A program made the translations under genes and the position numbers. 64,000 nucleotides of DNA from Antedon mediterranea (Eukaryota > Echinodermata > Crinoidea > Comatulida > Antedonidae): NCBI RefSeq assembly GCF_964355755.1, contig NC_092679.1, positions 19,024,932 to 19,088,931 on the forward strand, in the 5' to 3' direction. How positions within the stretch are numbered: the first letter of the stretch is position 1; every line of letters starts with the position of its first letter. The notes beneath the pieces are model-generated. The model worked only from the letters and a program-made list of their open reading frames with translations, had not been told where the DNA came from and did not search any database. Shown one piece after another: positions 23,830 through 34,220 of this stretch.

Positions 23830-23979
23830 AGAAGTAATCGACAATTTACACCACCTTTTAAATTAGAATCCTACATTTTTAGAATAGGCTTAGAAATATT
23901 TCTTAAATACATTATATATCGGGTTTTAAAATGTTATATATTAATTATATTCAGTGAAAACTTATTGGCGCATTGATAT

Positions 23980-24130
23980 CGTCAATGATCGAGTGGTAAA
24001 TTTAGGGTTATCGTCCCTCTTTTAACGTCGACGTCGTCCCTGAATCCGTCCCTAGCTAGCCGGTTCGAGCCTGGCGAGAGAGCCTGAACAAAGAATGAAT
24101 GGAATCTTCCATATACAGTTACTCTCTCGC
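23980..24130 (+). other. tRNA-like relic upstream of RCOR exon 1
   Basis: Contains a weak A-box-like GATCGAGTGGTAAATTTAG and a good B box GGTTCGAGCCT, followed by GAGAGAGCCT. The spacing is too long for a tRNA and no cloverleaf can be drawn. Probably a SINE relic; it lies within ~250 bp of the RCOR start codon. Confidence 0.3.
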
Positions 24131-24222
24131 GACGAATTAAAACTTATTTATTTTAAACTTTAGGCTATTTTAAGTTTGTTTAAGTAGCAGAATAAAAAAA
24201 ACTGACATCTAGATTGATAATC

Positions 24223-27200
24223 ATGGTCGTTGTGGAAAAAAATGGAAATGCTGATGCTGTCGAAAGATCAAATGGAGCCAGGCCCGGTTCAGCCAGTACT
24301 TCCAACGGGCACAGATCGGATGAAAGCCCCGGGAGCAGTTCCGATGAAGAACATGGTTTGTTCATACTTCTTGACTTCAAAATTTCAAATTATCGTTATT
24401 TATTATTACGCTGTTTACTATTTGTACACAATTTTTTATTTTTTAAAATCAATACATTAAGTAGGCCTAGGCCCTAGGCCTAAGTCTGGTCCTTATTTTA
24501 ATTATGTGATGTGCAAAAAATTGAAATAAATGAGGTCAATCAATTCAAGATATTTATTAGAATTTTACCTAGGCCCTACTTATACTGTAGCTCTATCATT
24601 GAATGAAAGGGAGGGGGGTAGTCAGCTATGCAATGCAGATGTTCACATCAGATCAGAACTGCCAATTGGCAGGTAAAATATAAAATAAAGTTTTAATTGC
24701 TTTGGTGACTATAGTATTAGTAGTAGTAGGTTTACAACAATATGATATCGATCGCATTTGAAATCAGTCGTATTAGCACTGAGCAGATGCAGACATTTCC
24801 CAATCATCACTTCTATTTTAATTTCTTATAAAAATATTGATAAATTTAACATTATTTGCACACTTAATGAAGCTTCCATATTGTAAACGTGCAAAGTACA
24901 TCGACCTAATTTCTTTCATTTTTCATTTTAAATTAGATCCCCTTTCCGCTCTGGAAAAACAATTAGAAATCACATTGTTTTTTCTGTGGTATTAATAACA
25001 AAAATATGGTTCTTTCAACTTCCTTATTCATTTTTAATCCTTTGTCTTTATGTCGTCAAGATATTTCAAGCGTTAACCAATTTTAATAAATTTCATAAAA
25101 GATTATTTTGTTAGTAAATTATATATTTATAATAATAGTAATAATTAATACACACAGACAAAATGTGAAAGAAATATTATGAACACTGGTAATTTTTTAG
25201 TTGCAAAAAATACTAGATACTGTAGTACTACAAGCCTTCTGCAAAGTAGTAACTATAAAGTAGTAAAAGTAAAAAATACAGTAGCTCCAAATAAAGAAGA
25301 ATATTATAAATTGAGAATTTCACACTTCGATATTTTGGTCATGTTCATGAAAATGATCTGTAATTTAATGTAGAAGAAATCTGGATCAGATCCGAATTTG
25401 TTTCATTTTTCTTTTAAAATTATATCGGGATTCCTTAACCAGAAAGAAATAATTAAATTTTTTTTGGAAATGGTAAAATATTGTAATTTTCCTGACTTCC
25501 TTGAACAAATTGTGGACAAATCCTCACTTATGTCCACACAATTTTTGTAAACTCCATTTTTTTATCATAAAGAAAATACATTTATTGCGTATCTGCCTTT
25601 AAAGCTCTGTCTACAGTATACAACAAAATGGGATTTTTTACTACAGCCATATATGGACATGATGATGTCATATCACCACCATATTTAAGCATATATCACC
25701 ACCATATTATTTAAGCATACACAGTATCACTAACATATTTAAGCATACACAGTATCACTAACATATTTAAGCATACAGTATCACTACCATATTTTTTTGT
25801 CAAACTAGGTGGATAATGTAGACAGAGTTTAACAATACTGATACAAAGCAAAGTTCAGTACCTACTGCATATTCAGTGCCATAACACTGAGGCCCTTGGG
25901 TTTAGCCAGTGAGCACTCATAGCCATTAGGCCACTGTGTATTATTCCTGCTGTTCCAAAATTCCTACTTAGGGGACACCCTTTAAAGGACATGCTTTGTT
26001 AGGTCCCTTAATAGATGTTCTACTGTATCTTTCTAATTGGTACAACATTTATTTCTTTTTAAGAGCCTGGAATGAGAATCGGTGCTGAATACCAAGCAGT
26101 CATACCAGATGTCGTTGAAAGTAAGTTCAAAGTTCATACTACTCTTTATCAGGGGAAATAGATTAGAAGTTTAGTAATAATAATAATAAATAATAGTAAT
26201 TACAGTATAAGGCCTTCCAAAAAAAAACAGAGCGGCATACATACATCAAATACATAAAATGATAAATCTTAAAATTATACGCATTAATTTTATTTTGTAT
26301 TTTACTTAAATTATTTAATAAAATTATTTGTAAATTTCCCTTCTAACTGTCGGGGAACATTCATTAAAAACTGGTGACCAATTTTAGAATAGGAGACACA
26401 CAGTAGTTTTGTACATGAAGTAGTATATTGCCTGGAGGTTTTCTCAACAGTTCAAACAATCATCTACAGTACCTCTGTCCTACCTATAAGTTAGTATAGT
26501 ACTTTCAACCAACTAATGAAGGCCTTATATTTTCTTACCTTACTGTTACTCACAAATAGTTGATGTGTCGTTTCTTTCTTATAAGTTTGAAATATTGAAT
26601 TTCTATCGCAGTGTTATTGTTAAAATGGTGAAAGAAAGCTGGTAGTAACTACTGTAAATCTCTGAAACCAGTACAGTAATTGAATAACAATGATTAAATA
26701 TTAACATTTACTATAGAGTAATCTAAACAGGGAGTTGTAAAATAAAAAATATAAAATATTTTACATCCTCCCTGGTCTAAATCTCTGTCTACACTATTAT
26801 TATTAACTGATTTGACAAAAAAGTGTGATGTACCCAAATATGGTAGTAATATGATCATCATGTCCATATATGGGCACATCACATTTTTTTTGTCATATTA
26901 TAAAGTTTGATAGTGCAGACAGAGCTTTAGACTTACTTACTACCAGCTACCATACAGTGTGAACTTCAATGTGAGTTTGCCAGACAAATAAAATGTTGTA
27001 CAGTAGAACTCAAGTCTGTTGTAATGTTACTGGCTAATTAGGAAAAATTACATAAAAAACACCTACACAGAATTAAAGTAAATACTTACTGAACAATGAA
27101 ATTAAAGCCACCACAACATGCCCACTTTGTGAAATAAAATGTTATTGTTATATTTGTTCAAATAGGAAGAATTATCCCTTCATCACTGAACAATAACCAC

Positions 27201-30200
27201 AATGTGAATTGATAATAATCATATTACGGATCTTAGTAGTTTGTTGTGAGGGAAGCAATCCACAAAAATCAAATTGTAAATAGAAACAGTACGTGATAAA
27301 TCAAAGTTTAAACATAATTAATTGAATGATAAATTGGTGGAGAATTATCAAAGTGCAGTGACTAAACCGTGCTGTAAAAATCAAATAAAGAGGAATAGAT
27401 ATCCTTTTATGATGCAATATGTACTTTACTATGCCTACTGTGTATTATTCAATCTGCCTTTGTTGATTTATGTGCAAGCAACCATATACTATTTTATTTA
27501 CCATACAGTAGATTGCTATATCCACTCTTACCCTTATATACTGTACTGTAGCCAATTTACATAGAAGAGCAGTAACGTAAGCGGTAAACCACATAGCTTG
27601 TACCATGTAGAATCTGTATCTATCTTGAGCAGAAACAGCCCATCCTGTCCGTGTTGTGTGTAAATGGTCATAAGGAATAACATAGATTCTATATTTTTAT
27701 TACCATTACCTCTTGTCTTTGTAAATTGGCCTTAAACCTAAATAATCATGTCTGCTTTTCCAAAAAGTCTGTTTTCAGAATTCTTGAAACAAAAAATATC
27801 CCTATTCAGCAGACACACCTAATTGCTGTATGGGGACACTTTCCTGTGAAACTATTCAAGGAACACCCCTTATAGGGGTAAGGTTCTATACAAATGTATT
27901 TAATTTAGTGTTATTAATTTACATGTCACATGTAACACAATATAACTACAACTGATTTTTCAACACACTGCCTTTAGTGCACAAACTTTAAGAATTGGGC
28001 ATTATAGTATATTGTAATTTTTTGGGTTTTTTTTATACAGCGTCTGGACCTATGAAAACAGACTCTCGTCCTGAGGCACTACTTGTATGGGCACCGTGTA
28101 TGGATGTATCGGAAGTTAAACGTAAATAACAGTTCTACAAATTTATTGTATTTTGTGTCTAAACTAATATTCTTTATTTATGTGAAATCAAACGGTAAAA
28201 TTGGATAAGGAGGTGAATAAAAAAACTACAAAAAATAAAGTTTTTGGAGATGACTTGCAAAAATAACCATTCATTCCAATTGAAGTGTAATGTAATTGTA
28301 CAGTATTCTTGCATACTGATATTTATTTAAAAGATTTTAAAAAAAAAACCAGATCAAAGTTTAATAATTCAATATGTTTTTTGTTCATTTGGTATTGTAG
28401 AAGTTGATTCGTGGGTGGATTTTCATTTCTAAATAATTTCTAAATATTACCTCGACTTACTTAACAGTGTAACAATGCTTAAAACAGTTTACTTCAAATT
28501 TTTACAATAGGTACACTGTACCATTTTGTACTACAGTAAAAATCTAGATCAAATGAGGCTTTTATCACATTGGAAACTGGGGTATGCCCAAATACGGTAG
28601 TGATATGGCATCATGTCCATGTATTGATAGGCACATCACATTTTTTTGTTACACAAAGTTTGATAGTATAGAAAGAGCTTTAAGATGCAAACATGTACAC
28701 AAACTTTTGCCTTCTCACATGTCAGTCCTTAACATTGTGCCATTCTTTTTGTTTACTTCAGTTGATGAATACATTCACGTTGCTAAGGAGAAGTATGGTT
28801 ACAACACAGAGCAGGCACTTGGCATGTTGTTCTGGCATAAGTACAACGTTGCTAAATCACTCGCCGATCTGCCAAACTTTACCCCCTTCCCAAGCGAGTG
28901 GACGGTCGAAGACAAGGTTTTGTTCGAGCAGGCGTTCAGCTTTCACGGCAAAAGTTTTCACAGAATACGACAAATGGTAATTACTTTAAAGATATTTTCA
29001 CACTTTATACTTTTTATCTATTAACTCGACCAAGGATAACAAGAGAGGGTGCTTCTCAAAAACTGAAATTACATATCACTTTTATTGTCAAAATGTAAAA
29101 TATTAGTAATAATAACATTGATCAACTTATATGACAAAAAGACCAAATAAAAAGCCGCTTTGGATTTGGCCTTGTAAAAATGAAATACAAAGTAATTATT
29201 TAACAGACACTAGAAAGTTATTAAATGAATATAGCATATATGTAATACTTACACATAAAATAAAAATTAGATACAAATAGATTTCAGGGAATACTGTAGG
29301 ACAGTAGAACTGATGACTACTAAAAATAACCTAAGAACAATATTTGGATAGTAAATAATGTTGAACTTTAATTGTAAACATTTTTTTTAATGAGATCAAT
29401 CTTAAAATTCAATATTAACCACTTGATTTTAATATTTGTTTTTTGACAGCTTCCTGATAAATCTATCAGCACTCTTGTGAGGTACTATTACCAATGGAAG
29501 AAAACAAGAACAAGGACTAGTTTGATGGATAGACACGTACGCAAGCTTGCCCTCGCCCAGAAAGAGAACGAAGAGTAAGTAGTAGACCAGAATTATAATG
29601 CCAAAGGCATTGTCACTGTGTTCCCTCAGCTGCCTAGAAAAAAAAATGGAATATGACCATATAAAACCATTATGTATCCAATATTTTTACTTTTTGGGCA
29701 AATTATGTAGAGAATTTATCATTTCTTTTACATGGAATTGATGCTAGAATTTTATAGTTAGCAAAATTGGTGAAAGCTTCTAATTTTGGCATCTTTTATA
29801 AAAGCGAAAAAGTTACCTTTTAATGTCCCTCTATGATTTAAAAGGTAAATCTTAAAGCTCTCTCGACACTATCAAATCATGATGCTGTTATGTCACCACC
29901 ATATTTGGGCACATTACACTTTTTTTAAACTAGTTTGATAGTGTAGACAGAGCTTAAGTCACTGCACTTTGATAATTCTCCATGAATTTATCATTCAATT
30001 AACTATGTTTAAACTTTGATTTATCACATACTATACCTATTTACAAGCATATCACTACCATATTTAGGCACATCACTACCATATTTGGGCATATCACCAC
30101 CATATTTGGGCAAATCAGTTTGTCAAACTAGTTTGATAGTGTAGATAAAGCTTAAGATTATGAAATGTTATTTGTTTATAGGGATGAAAGTGGTGAAAAC

Positions 30201-32340
30201 AGCAATGACAGTGACTTTGACCCAGAGAAAGAAGCTCAAAAGGTATGCTTTATTGATTTTTTATGGCTTATTTGTATCCAGTTAAACTGTGAATTCATTC
30301 AACATATCGAACATTATTTGATCATTATTTTCTGTATTTGTATTGGGCACTTTACATTATCTAGATTTAGTCTGGCATGCTGAGTAGTAACATAGAATTG
30401 ATAGAATTTATTTGCGTGTTTGTTTCAGGGTGATGGGACAAAAGGCGGCTGTTCAAATTGTGCTGCCACTGTTAGTCAGCTTCATACAACTCCAAAAGGC
30501 CAACTTTGTAACCAGTGTTACAGTTACTGGAGGTAAGACACAGCTCCTGATGTGTGGTTGCACAGATATGGGATGAAATGACCAGCCTAACTTTGTACAT
30601 GGGCTTGCAACCATTTTTCCCCTAGCACTCAACAAAACCTTTTAACGTGTAAACAATGCAGATAATTTTTCATCAATACATCTTTGTTTTCTTGTCACTA
30701 GACGTACTGGAGTAATGCGTGTGCACATTGGCCCGGTACGTAGTGAGTCACACAGTTTACGCCATCATCCGGTACGGACGAGAAAGAGGCCACCAAAGGG
30801 GATGTACATAAGCGCTGAAGACCTAATGGTGATGACCAACGCTGCCCAGTCAGAGGTTATATTTAAGGAGTTGGATACAGAAATGACCAACAAGAAGAGA
30901 GAGGTATTGGAATGTTTAAATATATTATTATTTCTATGAATAAATGAATGGATAAAGTTTGCATACTCTGTTCATGCCCATATTGATGTTGAAATTCCTA
31001 ATTTACGAAGTGTCTATACAATAAAATGTTAAAAATAAAACACAATCCGTACACAAAATGATACAAAAGCCTTTCAAGAAATGGGACTTGAGGGGTATTG
31101 TTCCTCTCCATCCATGGTTGACAAAAATGTGAAATATTTAATATTTTTTCAATATGTATAGGTACAATACAACAAACAGCTACTAAGCCAACAACGCAAC
31201 AGCATGAATGACAAATTTGAGGAATACCGCCCTCAAGTTGCCCCTCCACGCAATAATGTACGATGGACAAATGATGAATTGTTATTAGCTGTTCAAGGTA
31301 AATTTATTTTACAAATACAAAATAGAACAAAACCTTTTCATAATAGGTATGGAACAAACCATTTTATAATAGGTATGGAACAAACCATTTTATAATAGGT
31401 ATGGAACAAACCATTTTATAATAGGTATGGAACAAATACATCTAACTTTCTACCACCCCACCTGAATATCTCCACATATGGCATTAATGTCCATAGGCAA
31501 ATCCTGTAATACACTGTCACATATGTATCACATGTTAGTTAGTTTTTACTATAAGCAAGCACCCGAGATATTTTCTGGTGTTTTTTAACAGCTGTGAGAA
31601 AGTATGGGAAAGATTTTCAGGCAATAGCGGACGTTGTAGGCAACAAGAACGTACAACAATGCTCCAGCTTCCTAATCAATTATAGGAGGCGCTTTAATTT
31701 GGATCAGGTCCTTGAGGAATACGAGTGCGATCAGGCTGCTAGTAACGACAACAAAAATAGTGAGGTAACACTTATTTTTTACACTTTGTTTAGCTTTTTT
31801 ATACAATTGCTTTTTAGTGAATAATGTGTAATACATTACATGTAATATATTGTTGATGTTTTCTTTTATTTATATAGATATCTGAAAAGCAACTGCCACT
31901 ACCAAGCCAAGTGACCGGTGTTGTGGCTAATATACCGCCCCCTCTACTTCGACCAACCAGCCAACCACCACCAAAAACTACCATACCTGCTCAAGCAAGG
32001 TGAGTGGTTCAAAACATTTTAGTATTTTGAAATATGCTTAGAGAAATATACTTATATATAAATATTACAGTATATTGAATAATAGAAAAACAACTATAAT
32101 TATAAAAAATAAATATAAGTTCAATACATCTGACAATTATTGCTGTATTATTGTTTTTCTAAAAATAGATTTTTGCAGCCTCCCAGGTCATCGTTGCAAC
32201 AACTTCCTCCGCCTCTGATTCGACCAGCATCGCACCCTCAAGTCAACCAGCATCGAGCACATCCCTCTATTACCGGCCCACTCTCTAGGCCGCCTCAGCT
32301 TCTAGGCAACCAGAATCTTCATGAAACCCCTATGTCATAA
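24223..32340 (+). CDS. RCOR: CoREST (REST corepressor) with ELM2, SANT1, GATA-like zinc finger and SANT2, 526 aa
   Basis: Twelve coding exons: 24223-24355, 26064-26120, 28041-28121, 28762-28976, 29450-29574, 30182-30242, 30429-30532, 30702-30903, 31162-31297, 31592-31764, 31878-31999 and 32169-32340. They sum to 1581 nt with matching phases. A Ser-rich leader is followed by ELM2 ([19 protein letters not shown], about 46-110), SANT1 ([20 protein letters not shown], about 140-190), an acidic linker, and a four-Cys finger C232-x2-C-x15-C-x2-C254 followed by YSYWRRTG. The LSD1-binding linker comes next ([15 protein letters not shown], about 283-360), then SANT2 ([20 protein letters not shown], about 363-415, ending [14 protein letters not shown]) and a Pro/Gln-rich tail. 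CoREST scaffolds the LSD1-HDAC1/2 nucleosome demethylase/deacetylase complex in the nucleus. Vertebrate RCOR proteins, as I know them, lack this finger, which resembles that of MTA proteins. Exon 1 has a plausible ATG with no upstream in-frame ATG nearby. Confidence 0.95.
25598..25831. mobile_element. MITE family M1, copy 8, internally expanded
   Basis: AAAGCTCTGTCTACAGTATA at left, ATAATGTAGACAGAGTTT at right. The interior TATCACTA..CATATTTAAGCATAC unit is repeated four to five times, making this the longest uninterrupted copy. In RCOR intron 1. Confidence 0.8.
26777..26930. mobile_element. MITE family M1, copy 9
   Basis: Flanked by CTAAATCTCTGTCTACACTA and TTTGATAGTGCAGACAGAGC. The interior reads GATGTACCCAAATATGGTAG and ATCATGTCCATATATGGGC. 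In RCOR intron 2. Confidence 0.8.
28576..28684. mobile_element. MITE family M1, copy 10 (left end lost)
   Basis: Interior ATGCCCAAATACGGTAGTGA onwards and right end GTTTGATAGTATAGAAAGAG. Lies directly upstream of the RCOR SANT1 exon (28762); an open frame running from it into that exon is chance. Confidence 0.75.
29852..29957. mobile_element. MITE family M1, copy 11
   Basis: TTAAAGCTCTCTCGACACTA at left and GATAGTGTAGACAGAGCTTA at right, short interior with one CACCATATTTGGGC unit. In RCOR intron 5. Confidence 0.8.
30043..30154. mobile_element. MITE family M1, copy 12 (left end lost)
   Basis: Three to four TATCACTACCATATTTGGGC units then GTTTGATAGTGTAGATAAAG. Ends only 27 bp before the RCOR exon at 30182, i.e. 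it provides part of the sequence just upstream of the splice acceptor. Confidence 0.75.
31338..31436. repeat. 26-bp tandem repeat, about four copies, RCOR intron 9
   Basis: Unit AATAGGTATGGAACAAACCA plus TTTTAT, nearly identical copies. Confidence 0.85.
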
Positions 32341-33298
32341 TGGAAGATTCCATTGCAATTTCCTCATCAGTACATCGTAAATTATTACCGTAAACAATAG
32401 TTGCCATGTCAACTGTGAAAATACTATATTTTCTGGTATAATTGTCCAAATTGATGATAAATTAGAAATAAAAAAATTTGAGTAATTTTTTTTTATATTG
32501 AAATTTTTTGTAATCAACTTAAGATACCACGACTATAACTTTTCAATTAGTTATAATGAAGTCCTGATGAATCCAGAATAAAAAAAATAATGTTTAGTAG
32601 GTTTTGTGCAATTGTAACTTGTATACCTCCATGTAAGAAAAATACTAATTGTCTGTTCAGAATAAGAAAGTAAACTAGTTTCATTCATTACGTGGTTCTG
32701 TAAAAAGAAAGGAATTAAACAGACAAATGAACTTTTAATATAATTGTACAGAAATTAATATAAAACCAAGTTTTCAATTCATTATCACCACACTGACATT
32801 CAGATTTTGGCAGGTTTGGCTCGCCATAGATTTATGTAAAATAAGTTATTTCTGTGCCTTTACAATTTCCATGGAGGAATTCAAAAATTTTGATTCATTT
32901 AGATATAGTCTTCAAAGGGAGGAAGTTTTAGAAATGTTGATGTTTTTTTTTATTTGAAAGTTAATTATTTTCATTCATTGTGTGACTCTCCATGATATCT
33001 TAAATTATTAAACTGATTATATTACCGCAAATAATCAATTAAAGCACCGCAAAATTTATATAATTTTCCGCAGTTTCAGTAGGCTTACGACTGATGTTCT
33101 GCAGGCGATCAACATTTCTAAAAGAAAAGGATTAAGTTCTAAGTAATGTGCATCGTGTGCGCATTCCGAATATAACCAATTTTCATTTGAGGATACATGA
33201 TGCTTAGAACACCGAACCGCGCGGCGCTTATTTGACTGCACGGTGTTGTGAGCGCGTTTTCAATCATTTGCGGCGTTAAATTTGTCCTGCTAATGCGT

Positions 33299-33448
33299 GG
33301 TTCCCACTAGGACGAAAGGACGTAGAGACAACCAATTTTCCTCCATGAGACAATACAAGCAAGTTGAACAATCACAAGCGCGCGAAAGTTCCGATCGCTT
33401 TGTGATTACTAACGTTGCGTACTACATCGTTGCGTCCAAGTGGGAACC
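33299..33448. mobile_element. MITE family M5, copy 1
   Basis: Ends GGTTCCCACTAGGACG and, inverted, CGTCCAAGTGGGAACC. About 150 bp, with CAATCACAA near the middle. Between RCOR and gene C. Confidence 0.75.
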
Positions 33449-33832
33449 CAATTTTATGATTATCTAATTGGAAAATCTTAGTTATCTAACTAGGTTATGC
33501 AATAGGTTAGTTTTAGTTACATTATTTATTTACAATTGAGATGTATGTGTTTGATTGTGTTTAGCTTTGGTCACAAGAAATTAATAAACTGAAATTCATT
33601 GTCATGTAAAACATACATATTTAAATTGTAGTGGATACTGTGTTAAAAAAACAACTAGTTTGTATACATCATAGTTTATTCTGCAGTGACTATAGGAGGC
33701 CTACATTATTATTTGAATTTCGATACAGTATTTATCCTCTAACTATCCGTCAGTCAATTTACTTCTAAATGTTACCTATACAGTGCTTATTTGACTATGA
33801 CAATTTATTTGGTGGTATATACTTAAAGATGT

Positions 33833-34120
33833 ATTACCTCACTACCCCCCCCCCCCCCCAATTTTTGTTTTACCATTTTAATGTCATAGGCCCCTAATAG
33901 TTATTCACTTTGTTCAAAAATTGAATCAAAAAAAATATATAGGGCCTATATTTAGGCCTACCTGAAAAAAAAACTGTACGGTAATCTAAAGCAAAACAGT
34001 CAAATCAGAAAATGGATTTTTGTTAAATGTTATCGTTTTGTTTTTATAAGTACAATCATTAATTTGTTTTTCTACGGAACTGAATAACTTTACTTAAAAT
34101 TCTATGGCCTAAACTAATTT
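33833..34120. mobile_element. MITE family M2, copy 2 (decayed)
   Basis: Left end TTAAAGATGTATTACCTC followed by a C-run, then the interior shared with copy 1 (AATGTCATAGGCCCCTAATA, GTTATTCACTTTGTTCAAAAA, TACGGAACTGAATAACTT). No right inverted repeat is recognisable; the end given is approximate. Confidence 0.55.
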
Positions 34121-34220
34121 GGCACGATTTGACGACGGCGCGTAACGCGAAAAGAAATGGGTATGGCGCGCTACTTGTGTTAATAATCGGTAATTTACGG
34201 CACTATTCCTGTCTTTGTAG

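Larger units (their letters stand above)
32341..34220. other. Intergenic region between convergent RCOR and gene C
   Basis: Probable RCOR 3' UTR (AATAAA at about 32577), then M5 copy 1 and M2 copy 2 with a C14-15 run near 33845. No coding exon recognised. Confidence 0.55.

Noticed and set aside
28584-28761. Extra N-terminal coding sequence fused to the CoREST SANT1 exon
   Set aside because: The upstream part is a MITE copy and ends in a normal acceptor; the preceding exon at 28041 joins in phase without it.
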